Assembly (NCBI GenBank): GCA_944326335.1
Contig: CALVDM010000020.1
Location: 1 to 40,982 of the forward strand
Direction of reading: 5' to 3'
Source: an uncultured Bacteroidales bacterium
GTDB taxonomy: Bacteria; Bacteroidota; Bacteroidia; Bacteroidales; UBA932
Length of the DNA: 40,982 nt
Under the pieces are notes generated by a model. The model saw nothing but the letters and a program-made list of their open reading frames with translations. It was not told the DNA's origin and ran no database searches. A program made the translations under genes and the position numbers. Of the stretch, positions 1 through 7,513 are shown one piece after another. How positions within the stretch are numbered: the stretch's first letter is position 1; the number at the start of each line of letters is the position of its first letter.

Positions 1-54
1 GATAGTGCAAGCCGTACACCTAAATACGCAACAAGAGGATGACCGCAAAGCCTC

Positions 55-240
55 TTGGCTTTTGGGTCACCCCCTCTAAACGTCTTTCTCCGAAAGACTG
101 AACCCATCCTAACCCCCTGTACCCCCTATTAGGGGGATTTCGCACCTACCCGGTGCGGTCCCTACGGGACTTCTTAAGGATTTTGAGTCACCTCCGTTTT
201 TTTTCTCCGAAAGACTGATCCTTCTTAACCCGGTAGACTA
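55..240 (-). repeat. Chained-hairpin 3' element, left copy (downstream of dsbD)
   Basis: Read on the minus strand, directly after the dsbD stop, this stretch is a chain of short hairpins joined by conserved linkers. Hairpins on plus coordinates are 158-170 (GTCCC/GGGAC), 141-157 (CGCACC/GGTGCG) and 82-98 (GTCTTTC/GAAAGAC). A degenerate second copy of the last one lies at about 196-215. The linkers AAATCCCCCTAATAGG, GGGTTAAG-like and TGACCCAAAAG recur in the right-hand element at 40738-40942. Bases 1-54 hold one more hairpin (CAAGAGG/CCTCTTG) and no gene that I can see. No protein is encoded. It is probably a transcribed 3' structure or a dispersed extragenic repeat. Confidence 0.7.
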
Positions 241-2199
241 TTATTCCCGGCGGAATGTTTCGAGCCCCTGTTTCAGGAAAGACACGAACCCCGGGACACT
301 CAGGTCGTATCCCCGTATAGGTGCGAGCAGTTCCCCGTCGGGAGAGAGGAGCACGTAGTTCGGCTGGGCATTCACTCCGAAGCGAGTCCTGACTATGTAG
401 GAATTTGCCCTTCCCATCTGCTTTATGACATCTCCGTTTCCGGTAGTGACCCAGTCCTCTTCCTTGAGCCTGGTCTTGTCGTCGGTGTACAGAGCGACGA
501 TGATGTAGTCGTTCCTGAGCAGTTCCAGAACCTGAGGGTCGCTCCACACTCTGGATTCCATCTCCCTGCAGTTTACGCAACCGTGCCCGGTTATGTCCAC
601 AAACACCGGTTTCCCGGCTTTCCTTGCAGCTTCAAGCCCCTCTTCAAGGTCGAAGTAGCCTTCAAGCCCGAGCGGAAGATGAAGGTCGTATGTGTTATCA
701 CCTCCGGACGTCGTTCCAGAAGGTGCTGCCGTAGTTGTGCTCCCTCCGAGCACGAAGTCCTGGGTGGTCATTGGCGGAAGATACCCTGACAGTGCTTTCA
801 GCGGAGCACCGAACATCCCCGGAATCATGTACACCACGAACGAGAACACGGCAATAGCCGCGGCAAGTCTCTTGACCGAGAGATGCTCGACAGGTGCGTC
901 GTGCGCGAACCGGATTTTCCCGAGGAAATACAGCCCGAGGAGAGAGAAGGTGACTATCCAGATTGCAAGATATACCTCGCGGTCGAGGAGTCCCCAGTGG
1001 TATGTCTGGTCGGCGACGCTGAGGAACTTGAATCCGAGTGCTATCTCAATGAATCCGAGCACCACTTTCACCGTGTTCATCCAGCTCCCGCTCTTGAGCT
1101 TCGTCAGCAGGGAAGGGAACAGCGCGAGCACCGTGAACGGCAGTGCGAATGCCACAGAGAATGCGAGCATGGTTACCATCGGTGTCCAGAACTCGCCTTC
1201 GGTGGATTTGATGAGCACTGTCCCGACTATCGGGCCGGTGCAGGAGAATGAGACGAGGACGAGGGTCAGAGCCATGAAGAATATGCCTGCCAGCCCGCCC
1301 TTGTCAGACTTCCTGTCCGACTTGTTGACTATGGAGGTCGGCAGTATAATCTCGAAGGCACCGAAGAAGGATGCGGCGAACACCATGAACACGATGAAGA
1401 AAATCAGGTTCGGCAGCCAATGGGTCGCCAGCCAGTTGAATATGTCCGCAGTCACTGCATCACCGCCCACAATCCGTGTGACAAGAATGATAAGCGAGAC
1501 AGGCACGGTGTAGAGCAGCACTATGAACAGCCCGTACATGGCAGCCTTGAACCTTCCTGCTGCAGGTGAGGACGAACCTTTCAGGAAAAACGACACAGTC
1601 ATCGGCACCATCGGGAACACGCATGGGGTCAGGAGTGCCGCGAATCCCCACAGTATCGCTTCGATTATGAGGCTCCAGCTGAAACCGGACTTCCCTCCGG
1701 GAGCCCCGGTTATGGCATTTCCCTGGGAAATGCCGGCCGCACTTTCCTGTGCGGCAAGCTTCACGTCGAAGTCGAAATACTCCGGAGCGGCGCATGCGAT
1801 GTCGGAGCAGCTCATCCAGGTCAACGTCCCGGCAGCCACTGCATCCGCAGACTCCACTTTCAAGTCCACTGCAAGCACAATCTCCCCGAAGAACACTTTC
1901 TGGCCTTCGAAATCCACGCTTCCGGACATTTCCCTCACTTCGCCGGCGGGGGAGCATCCGGTGAGTTCCCCGAACTCTACCGATGTCGCGTACAGCTCGC
2001 TGTGCGTGTCGTATGTGTGCCAGCCTTCGGCAATTTTACCTGTGAACACGAGGGTGGCAATGCCTTCCTCGTCCGCCGGCTCCTGTGAAACGGTCCACTC
2101 TATGGTCTTTTCAGGTGCGGCGAGCATCCCCTGGCCCGAAAGGTCGGCTGCAGCGGCTGCACCGAGGAGCAGGCAGGCTGAAATTTTCATCAATCTCAT
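241..2199 (-). CDS. dsbD: Thiol:disulfide interchange protein DsbD (cytochrome c biogenesis/thioredoxin fusion)
   Basis: Transmembrane reductant conduit that moves electrons from cytoplasmic thioredoxin to periplasmic disulfide proteins. The 652-residue protein has the full three-part DsbD architecture. After a signal peptide (about 1-22, cleavage plausible before Gln23) comes an N-terminal nDsbD-like domain with a Cys pair at C131/C136. An eight-helix-type membrane domain follows (about 176-475), with its redox cysteines in TPCVFPM (C193) and SFSCTGP (C320). The C-terminal thioredoxin-like domain carries CVNC at 541-544. A Thr/Ser/Gly-rich linker (about 487-502) joins the last two parts. The first Met is used here, but M4 is an equally plausible start. 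The stop is followed at once by a hairpin-chain element. It lies 19 bp downstream of rny on the same strand, so cotranscription is possible. Confidence 0.95.
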   Translation of the reverse strand: MRLMKISACLLLGAAAAADLSGQGMLAAPEKTIEWTVSQEPADEEGIATLVFTGKIAEGWHTYDTHSELYATSVEFGELTGCSPAGEVREMSGSVDFEGQKVFFGEIVLAVDLKVESADAVAAGTLTWMSCSDIACAAPEYFDFDVKLAAQESAAGISQGNAITGAPGGKSGFSWSLIIEAILWGFAALLTPCVFPMVPMTVSFFLKGSSSPAAGRFKAAMYGLFIVLLYTVPVSLIILVTRIVGGDAVTADIFNWLATHWLPNLIFFIVFMVFAASFFGAFEIILPTSIVNKSDRKSDKGGLAGIFFMALTLVLVSFSCTGPIVGTVLIKSTEGEFWTPMVTMLAFSVAFALPFTVLALFPSLLTKLKSGSWMNTVKVVLGFIEIALGFKFLSVADQTYHWGLLDREVYLAIWIVTFSLLGLYFLGKIRFAHDAPVEHLSVKRLAAAIAVFSFVVYMIPGMFGAPLKALSGYLPPMTTQDFVLGGSTTTAAPSGTTSGGDNTYDLHLPLGLEGYFDLEEGLEAARKAGKPVFVDITGHGCVNCREMESRVWSDPQVLELLRNDYIIVALYTDDKTRLKEEDWVTTGNGDVIKQMGRANSYIVRTRFGVNAQPNYVLLSPDGELLAPIRGYDLSVPGFVSFLKQGLETFRRE

Positions 2200-2218
2200 T
2201 GCAGAACACTTTAATGCC

Positions 2219-3757
2219 TTACTTGGCGAAAGCTACGGAACGGGTCTCCCTTATGACTGTAATTTTGACCTGTCCCGGATATACCATCTCCTCCTGGATT
2301 TTCCTGGCTATCTCGCCGGACAATGTCTCCGCATCCTTGTCGCTGACCTGCTCGGCTCCGACTATTACCCTGAGCTCGCGTCCGGCCTGGATTGCGTAGC
2401 TCTTTGTGACACCCTTGTATGACTGGGCTATGTCTTCCATGTCCTTCAGTCTCTTGATATAGGATTCGATCACTTCCCGCCTTGCACCTGGCCTCGCTCC
2501 GGATATAGCGTCGCCGACCATCACGAGAGGGGAGATGATGGATGTCATCTCTATCTCCTCGTGGTGAGCCCCGATGGCGTTGCACACTTCCGGCTTCTCC
2601 TTGTACTTCTCGGCGAGTTTCATTCCGAGTATGGCGTGAGGAAGTTCAGGGTCCTCGTCGGATACTTTCCCTATGTCGTGGAGGAGTCCTGCCCTCTTGG
2701 CTATCTTAGGGTTGAGCCCGAGTTCAGATGCCATCGTCGCGCAGATGTTGGCTACCTCGCGGGAGTGCTGAAGGAGGTTCTGCCCGTATGATGAACGGTA
2801 CTTCATCCTGCCGATGAGCTTGACAAGCTCAATGTTCATCCCGTGGATGCCGAGGTCAATGCAGGTCCTCTTTCCGGTCTCCATAATCTCTTCTTCAAGC
2901 TGCTTCTGCACCTTTGTGACCACTTCCTCGATTCTTGCCGGATGGATACGTCCGTCCACCACGAGCTGATGGAGGGCAAGCCGTGCGACTTCGCGCCTTA
3001 CAGGGTCGAATGCGGAGAGGAGAATCGCCTCCGGAGTGTCGTCCACCACTATCTCCACCCCTGTCGCAGCCTCGAGTGCCCTGATGTTCCTTCCTTCCCG
3101 TCCGATAATCCTTCCCTTTATCTCGTCGCTCTCGATGTTGAAAACTGTGACCGCGTTCTCGATGGCCGTCTCGGTGGCTGTCCTCTGTATGGTGTTGATG
3201 ACGATTCTCTTGGCTTCCTTGTTGGCGTTCATCCTCGCGTCGTCCATTACATCGTTGATATAGGACTGCGCCTGGCTTCTCGCCTCAGCCTTCATGTTCT
3301 CCATCAGCTGGTTCTTGGCTTCAGCCGCGCTCATCCCGGCGATGTTCTCTATCTGCCTTATCGCTTCAGCCTTGAGCTTTTCGTATTCTTCCGACTTCCT
3401 GTTGGCTATTTCCACCTGAGCCTTGAGGTTCTCGCGGATGGCATCTGCCTCCCTCTGCTTCCTTCCGAGCTCAGAGTTCTGCTGGTTGATGGTGTTCTCC
3501 TTCTGCTTAAGCCTCGACTCGTTCTCCTGGAGCTGCTTCGTCTTCTCGTTTATGTACTGCTCGTGCTCGCTCTTGAGCTGGAGGAACTTCTCCTTTGCCT
3601 GGAAAATCTTCTCCTTCTTTATGTTTTCGGCTTCAAGCTCCGCTTTTCTGATAATCTCGTCTTTCTGTCCGTTGAGCGCATATCTGCGGAGCGGGATGTA
3701 TATCCCCAGACCTGCCGCCGCCCCTGCAAGTGCTGCCAATATGTAAAATAAAATCAT
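2219..3757 (-). CDS. rny: Ribonuclease Y
   Basis: Membrane-anchored endoribonuclease that initiates mRNA decay. The 512 residues match the family length. In order there is an N-terminal transmembrane helix (about 2-22), a long charged coiled coil (about 30-160), and a KH domain with the GxxG-type motif IIGREGRN at 217-224. The HD domain follows with H331, the HD pair H360-D361 (LLHDIGK) and H398/H399 as metal ligands. The start is ATG at 3757. It is preceded by AT-rich sequence with three tandem 10-bp repeats and by a strong minus-strand terminator at 3806-3837. That terminator separates it from the upstream zapA unit, so rny probably has its own promoter in the 50 bp between. Confidence 0.97.
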   Translation of the reverse strand: MILFYILAALAGAAAGLGIYIPLRRYALNGQKDEIIRKAELEAENIKKEKIFQAKEKFLQLKSEHEQYINEKTKQLQENESRLKQKENTINQQNSELGRKQREADAIRENLKAQVEIANRKSEEYEKLKAEAIRQIENIAGMSAAEAKNQLMENMKAEARSQAQSYINDVMDDARMNANKEAKRIVINTIQRTATETAIENAVTVFNIESDEIKGRIIGREGRNIRALEAATGVEIVVDDTPEAILLSAFDPVRREVARLALHQLVVDGRIHPARIEEVVTKVQKQLEEEIMETGKRTCIDLGIHGMNIELVKLIGRMKYRSSYGQNLLQHSREVANICATMASELGLNPKIAKRAGLLHDIGKVSDEDPELPHAILGMKLAEKYKEKPEVCNAIGAHHEEIEMTSIISPLVMVGDAISGARPGARREVIESYIKRLKDMEDIAQSYKGVTKSYAIQAGRELRVIVGAEQVSDKDAETLSGEIARKIQEEMVYPGQVKITVIRETRSVAFAK

Positions 3758-3766
3758 GGTAAAAAC

Positions 3767-3799
3767 AGTTGTGTATAGTTGTGTATAATTGTGTAACAG
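3767..3799. repeat. Triple 10-bp tandem repeat in the rny leader region
   Basis: Three consecutive near-identical 10-mers (GTTGTGTATA, GTTGTGTATA, ATTGTGTAAC on plus) occupy the short gap between the zapA-unit terminator and the rny start codon. They could be part of the rny promoter/leader or an operator. Function is unknown. Confidence 0.5.
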
Positions 3800-3805
3800 T
3801 CAAAC

Positions 3806-3837
3806 AAAAAAACAGGCCGGCAACGGAAGCCGACCTG
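3806..3837 (-). terminator. Rho-independent terminator after the zapA/structured RNA unit
   Basis: On the minus strand CAGGTCGGC pairs with GCCGGCCTG around the loop TTCCGTT (one G-T wobble). Seven T residues follow (plus-strand A run 3806-3812). It ends transcripts entering from zapA and the structured RNA, just upstream of rny. Confidence 0.85.
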
Positions 3838-3849
3838 CAGGAAATCCTT

Positions 3850-4041
3850 AAAAAAGCCGTTAGTCAAAAATTTTCAGAAAATCCTATAACAATAAGATTT
3901 GAGCTCCGAAAAGTGGTTCTGATATCCTCCGTCCCGGAAACCGGAATCCCCATACGGGTAACATAGGTCCATCATCCCCATTCGAGTGTACTCGGTTACC
4001 TTGTACAAAATGTAGATTTCAGCAAATAAGTAACTAACGGC
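3850..4041 (-). ncRNA. ssrS: Structured RNA between zapA and rny, candidate 6S RNA (ssrS)
   Basis: About 190 nt on the minus strand are closed by a perfect 9-bp helix, GCCGTTAGT (4041-4033) with ACTAACGGC (3864-3856). Six T residues follow (3855-3850), as for an intrinsic 3' end. Inside are several further pairings: GGTAAC/GTTACC around a CGAG/CTCG hairpin, an apical TTCCGG/CCGGGA stem, and a 9-bp hairpin near the 3' side. No open reading frame convincingly explains the stretch. As I recall, 6S RNA lies beside zapA in many bacteria, and the zapA-rny gap is a common site for it in Bacteroidota; that gives the name. I could not match a 6S consensus by eye. The structured RNA itself is better supported than its 6S identity. 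The 5' arm of the closing helix overlaps the zapA stop codon. Confidence 0.55.
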
Positions 4042-4333
4042 CGTTTTTCTTACCGATATCTTTCAGATAACCCTTCAAATCCGCCTGCAGGGCCTCTTCC
4101 TCCCTGCGCCTGTCTTCAGCATTCTTCTCCAGCTCCGCAACCTCCAGACAGCTGTTCAGCGCAACGAACGACAGAATCTCTTCGGGACTTCTCCCCGGGA
4201 ACATCCTCAAATACTCGCTGTACTTCCCGTCCACCTTTTCGGCGGCCTCACGTATCCTTCTCTCCATTTCAGGACTTTCAGCTTCCACCGGAAACTGACT
4301 GTTGAGAATCCTGATGGTAATCTTCCGCCTCAT
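4034..4333 (-). CDS. zapA: Cell division protein ZapA
   Basis: Small FtsZ-ring-associated protein that bundles FtsZ protofilaments at midcell. The 99-residue product has the ZapA pattern: an N-terminal beta hairpin (KITIRILNSQFPVEA), then a helical region with the family-typical LSFVALNSCLEVAELE (about 54-69), then a charged coiled-coil tail. The start ATG (4333-4331) directly abuts the TAA of the upstream coiled-coil gene, so the two are translationally linked. Downstream is the structured RNA whose closing helix uses the last codons of zapA. Confidence 0.92.
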   Translation of the reverse strand: MRRKITIRILNSQFPVEAESPEMERRIREAAEKVDGKYSEYLRMFPGRSPEEILSFVALNSCLEVAELEKNAEDRRREEEALQADLKGYLKDIGKKNGR

Positions 4334-4603
4334 TTACCCTTCCAGTATTGATATGCATTTGTCGATTTCCCTGATGAGCCTGTCTATCTTTTCCTTTGCC
4401 TCCTCATCTCCCGACGCGGCAAGGAAGGCGTTTTTGAGCTTCAAGTTATCTATCTGTCTTTCCAACTCAATAATCTGCTTCCTGTATTCCTCATTGGTTT
4501 CTTCGCACTGCCTGAGCCTTTCCTCCGTCTCGTCGCATTCCTTCCGGGTTTTCTCGTACACCGATATCAGGGCGGCGATGTCGTTTCTCAGCTCGTCAAG
4601 CAT
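4334..4603 (-). CDS. Small coiled-coil protein preceding ZapA
   Basis: About 89 residues, almost entirely heptad-like charged helix (for example EERLRQCEETNEEYRKQI), with no signal peptide or enzyme motif. ATG at 4603 is preferred over the in-frame GTG at 4606. A TTG-N19-TATCTTTG promoter lies 30-60 bp upstream. Its TAA touches the zapA ATG, suggesting a stoichiometric partner of ZapA, functionally comparable to ZapB. This is inferred from context and coiled-coil character only; no family is recognised with certainty. Confidence 0.8.
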   Translation of the reverse strand: MLDELRNDIAALISVYEKTRKECDETEERLRQCEETNEEYRKQIIELERQIDNLKLKNAFLAASGDEEAKEKIDRLIREIDKCISILEG

Positions 4604-4632
4604 CACAAAGACTTTTTTGTCGAAATACTTAG

Positions 4633-4662
4633 CAAAGATAATGAATTTTATGACAAAAACAA
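4633..4662 (-). promoter_or_regulatory. Promoter of the coiled-coil/zapA/structured RNA unit
   Basis: On the minus strand TTG (4662-4660), 19 bp, then TATCTTTG (4640-4633). This matches the Bacteroidota -33/-7 pattern TTTG-N19-21-TAnnTTTG and is placed just past the stop of the upstream oxidoreductase operon. Confidence 0.7.
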
Positions 4663-4666
4663 TAAC

Positions 4667-5221
4667 TTAGATGTTGTCTGAAATCGATTTCACCCTTTCC
4701 ATTCCTTTCTCTATGGCTTCCCTGTTCTTCAGAATCAGGTCTCCATATCTCGAAGGAATCGATTTCTCCAGCCCTTTCTGCACATTTTCCATCTCCATGA
4801 GAGGCTTCATCTTCAGATAGGCCCCGAGTACCGCCATGTTGTAGACTTTGGCGTTCCCGAGTTCAGCCGCAATCTCTATCGCGTCTATGCTGCATATCCT
4901 TATGTCCTTCCGCTCCGGCATCCTCGTGATGCCGCTCGGGTCGTAAACAAGCAGTCCGCCTTCCTTCACGCTCTTCTCGAACTTGTCCATCGACTGCTGG
5001 TTCAGGATGATGGCCGTGTCATACCTCGTTATTATCGGGGAACTTATCTTCCTGTCGCTTATTATCACGCACACGTTGGCTGTCCCGCCCCTCATTTCCG
5101 GGCCATAGGACGGCATCCATGTCACTTCAAGCCCTTGCATTATGGCGGAATAGGCGAGGATTTTTCCCATGGAAAGGACCCCTTGTCCGCCGAAACCTGC
5201 AATTATTATCTCTTCCTTCAT
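4667..5221 (-). CDS. 2-oxoacid:ferredoxin oxidoreductase, gamma subunit
   Basis: Third catalytic-domain subunit of a four-subunit 2-oxoacid:ferredoxin oxidoreductase, which oxidatively decarboxylates 2-oxoacids to acyl-CoA and reduces ferredoxin. The 184 residues open with the POR-gamma signature GFGGQGVLSMGKILAYSA (about 9-26) and contain SYGPEMRGGTANV, typical of KorC/VorC-type gamma subunits. It is the last gene of the operon, 20 bp after the beta subunit. The substrate cannot be set from this subunit; the alpha-subunit resemblance suggests branched-chain 2-oxoacids. Confidence 0.93.
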   Translation of the reverse strand: MKEEIIIAGFGGQGVLSMGKILAYSAIMQGLEVTWMPSYGPEMRGGTANVCVIISDRKISSPIITRYDTAIILNQQSMDKFEKSVKEGGLLVYDPSGITRMPERKDIRICSIDAIEIAAELGNAKVYNMAVLGAYLKMKPLMEMENVQKGLEKSIPSRYGDLILKNREAIEKGMERVKSISDNI

Positions 5222-5241
5222 GATTCTTGTTTTCTTCCTGG

Positions 5242-6012
5242 TTATTTGAGCACATCCTTTATGTCCCCGAGAGGATATTTCTCGAACATGTGTTCAGTCA
5301 TCCATTTGTTTGCCTCCACCGGCGAGAGCTTCCATCCCGAGTTGCATGTGGACACCACCTCTATGAAAGACAGCCCTATGTCCTTCATGCTGTATTCGAA
5401 GCCTTTCCTTATGGCGTTCTTCGTCTTGCGCACGGCGGCGGCCGTGTGTACGGCCTGTCTCGTGATGAATGCGGTGCCGTCGAGCGCGGCAAGCATCTCC
5501 GTTATCTTCAGCGGGAACCCGTTAAGTTTCGCATCCCTTCCGTACGGGGTGGTGGATGTCTTCATGCCGAGCAGTGTGGTAGGAGCCATCTGTCCCCCGG
5601 TCATGCCGTATATCCCGTTGTTGATGAATACCACGACAATGTTCTCGCCACGGCTGCAGGCATGTATAATCTCGGCTGTACCGATGGAGGCGAGGTCCCC
5701 GTCTCCCTGGTAGGTGAATACATACTTGTCCGGGTTAAGCCTCTTGGCCGCCGTGGCAAGTGCCGGTGCGCGCCCGTGGGCTGCCTCCTGCCAGTCTATG
5801 TCGATGTAGTTGTAGGCAAAGACGGAGCAGCCGACCGGGCTGATGCCGATGGTCCTGTCCTGGATGCCCATCTCCTCTATGACTTCGGCTATTATCTTGT
5901 GCACCGTGCCGTGGGAGCATCCCGGGCAGTAGTGCATGATGTTGTCTGTCAGAAGGGCAGGCTTCCGGTAGACGATATTCTCTGGTTTCCTTATATCTGT
6001 AACGCTGTCCAT
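5242..6012 (-). CDS. 2-oxoacid:ferredoxin oxidoreductase, beta (TPP-binding) subunit
   Basis: Thiamine-diphosphate-binding subunit. The 256 residues contain the TPP motif as GDGDLASIG followed about 30 residues later by NNGIYGMTGGQ, plus the beta-subunit N-terminal CPGCSHG segment (about 29-35). It begins 31 bp after the alpha subunit. TPP dependence fits with the TPP-riboswitch-controlled receptor elsewhere in the window, although no direct link is implied. ATG at 6012 gives the normal length for the KorB/VorA-type family. Confidence 0.94.
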   Translation of the reverse strand: MDSVTDIRKPENIVYRKPALLTDNIMHYCPGCSHGTVHKIIAEVIEEMGIQDRTIGISPVGCSVFAYNYIDIDWQEAAHGRAPALATAAKRLNPDKYVFTYQGDGDLASIGTAEIIHACSRGENIVVVFINNGIYGMTGGQMAPTTLLGMKTSTTPYGRDAKLNGFPLKITEMLAALDGTAFITRQAVHTAAAVRKTKNAIRKGFEYSMKDIGLSFIEVVSTCNSGWKLSPVEANKWMTEHMFEKYPLGDIKDVLK

Positions 6013-6043
6013 TTCGGTTGTATTTGTTTCAGTCAGACTTCTG

Positions 6044-7126
6044 TCACGCTATGTTGTTGAATTTCTTGAACTCGGACACAATCTCCTCTGGAGTGAATAT
6101 GTTCCCGCCCTGTCTGCCGTAGAATCCCACAGGGCATCGCCCGTCTGCGGCAAGCCTGACATCCTCCACCATCTGCCCGAGACTGAGCTCGATGCTCATC
6201 ATGCTCTTCACCTGTCCCGCGAGCCTCGAAATCTCCTTCTCAGGGAATGGATACAGGGTGACAGGACGGAGCAGGCCGGCCTTGATGCCTTCCTCGCGGA
6301 GCATGTCGGTGGCAGCCTCGCAGATTCTCGCGGAGCATCCGAAAGCCACGAAGAGGTATTCTGCATCCTCCGTGCGGTATCCGATATATTTCACCTCGTT
6401 CTCCTTTATCTTTCCGTACTTCACAAGGAGCTTGCGGTTGAACTCCTCCTGTGTGTTGGCGTCGAGCGAGAGGGATGTGATTACATTCCTCGCCCTCGAT
6501 GCAGGTTTTCCGACAGTGGCCCACGGCGCGTCCCTGAGTATCTCCTCATCGGTGCGCCTCGGTTTCACCGGGTGCATCTCCACCTTTTCCATGAGCTGGC
6601 CGATGATGCCGTCTGCGAGTATCATCACAGGATTCCTGTACTTGAACGCAAGGTCGAAACCCCAGTCCACGAAGTCGTACATGTCCTGCGGAGATGCAGG
6701 GGCAAGCACAATGCAGTGGTAGTCACCGTGTCCGCCTCCCTTGACCGCCTGGAAATAGTCGCTCTGGCTCGGCTGTATGGTCCCCAGTCCTGGGCCGCCC
6801 CTCATCACGTCGACTATCACGCAAGGCAGCTCCGCTCCTGCGATGTAGCTTATGCCTTCCGCCATCAGGCTGATTCCCGGGCTGCTGGACGATGTCATCA
6901 CCTTCTTTCCGCAGCATGCGCCGCCGTAGACCATGTTTATGGACGACAGTTCGCTTTCCGCCTGAAGCACCACCATTCCCGTGGTCTCCCACGGCTTCTC
7001 CTTCATAAGGGTTTCCATGACTTCCGACTGCGGCGTGATAGGATAGCCGAAGTATCCGTCAACCCCGTTGCGTATGGCCGAGAGGGCAATCGCCTCGTTG
7101 CCTTTCAACAATATCTTTTCCGTCAT
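6044..7126 (-). CDS. vorB: 2-oxoacid:ferredoxin oxidoreductase, alpha subunit (VorB-type, 3-methyl-2-oxobutanoate)
   Basis: Alpha subunit with the pyrimidine-binding and transketolase-like domains. The 360 residues include YPITPQSEVMETL (about 29-41), the SSSSPGISLMAEGISYIAG stretch, and DVMRGGPGLGTIQPSQSDY. This is the pattern usually annotated as VorB, the 2-oxoisovalerate:ferredoxin oxidoreductase subunit. The complex would convert branched-chain 2-oxoacids (or 2-oxoglutarate in related complexes) and CoA to the acyl-CoA, CO2 and reduced ferredoxin. It starts 5 bp after the stop of the small ferredoxin subunit, so the four genes form one operon. Substrate choice between 2-oxoisovalerate and 2-oxoglutarate is inferred from resemblance. 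Confidence 0.92.
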   Translation of the reverse strand: MTEKILLKGNEAIALSAIRNGVDGYFGYPITPQSEVMETLMKEKPWETTGMVVLQAESELSSINMVYGGACCGKKVMTSSSSPGISLMAEGISYIAGAELPCVIVDVMRGGPGLGTIQPSQSDYFQAVKGGGHGDYHCIVLAPASPQDMYDFVDWGFDLAFKYRNPVMILADGIIGQLMEKVEMHPVKPRRTDEEILRDAPWATVGKPASRARNVITSLSLDANTQEEFNRKLLVKYGKIKENEVKYIGYRTEDAEYLFVAFGCSARICEAATDMLREEGIKAGLLRPVTLYPFPEKEISRLAGQVKSMMSIELSLGQMVEDVRLAADGRCPVGFYGRQGGNIFTPEEIVSEFKKFNNIA

Positions 7127-7131
7127 ATTCT

Positions 7132-7350
7132 TCAGATTTTAACTCTGTAAACCGTGATTACCGAATCCGGGCATACCGTTGCGCAGCTTGCACAACCGAT
7201 GCACGCGTCATTCGCAAGTTCCGCATACCTGTATCCCTTGCTGTTCACAGCCTTGGACAATCTGATACACTCCATCGGACAGTTCGCGATACATACCGAA
7301 CAGCCCTTGCATCTCTGTCTGTCTATTTCTATAGTTCCTTTGAAAGCCAT
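7132..7350 (-). CDS. 2-oxoacid:ferredoxin oxidoreductase, delta subunit (2x[4Fe-4S] ferredoxin)
   Basis: A 72-residue polyferredoxin-type subunit with two complete CxxCxxCxxxCP motifs: C14, C17, C20, C24 and C50, C53, C56, C60. Each holds one [4Fe-4S] cluster and passes electrons from the TPP site to soluble ferredoxin. It is the promoter-proximal gene of the operon, with a TAAATTTG -7 element about 30 bp upstream. The oxygen-sensitive clusters agree with an anaerobic host. Confidence 0.95.
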   Translation of the reverse strand: MAFKGTIEIDRQRCKGCSVCIANCPMECIRLSKAVNSKGYRYAELANDACIGCASCATVCPDSVITVYRVKI

Positions 7351-7377
7351 CTTGCTCCAGTTTTATCTAAAACGTGC

Positions 7378-7385
7378 CAAATTTA
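7378..7385 (-). promoter_or_regulatory. -7 element of the oxidoreductase operon
   Basis: TAAATTTG on the minus strand, an exact TAnnTTTG match, 28 bp upstream of the ferredoxin-subunit ATG. No clear TTTG lies at -33. Confidence 0.5.
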
Positions 7386-7513
7386 CGAAAAAAGCTTGAA
7401 AATTGTCTTTGAACCATGAAAAACTCTTGCCCGGATGTCTTCTGCCTGCGGGGCATCTATGGACTTGGAAAGGATTTTTTAATATATTAGCGGAAATTTT
7501 CGGTTTCATCATT

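Noticed and set aside
692-1513. Long plus-strand open frame (273 codons) opposite dsbD
   Set aside because: It lies inside the dsbD coding region on the other strand. Its product has no recognisable domain, and the frame is open because of GC-rich codon bias.
3769-3966. 65-codon plus-strand open frame between rny and zapA
   Set aside because: It covers the minus-strand terminator and structured RNA and shows no protein family. The RNA features explain the sequence better.
7403-7513. N-terminal extension of the amidohydrolase
   Set aside because: The 37 extra residues have no counterpart in the family and lie in the divergent promoter region. ATG 7514 gives the normal N terminus.
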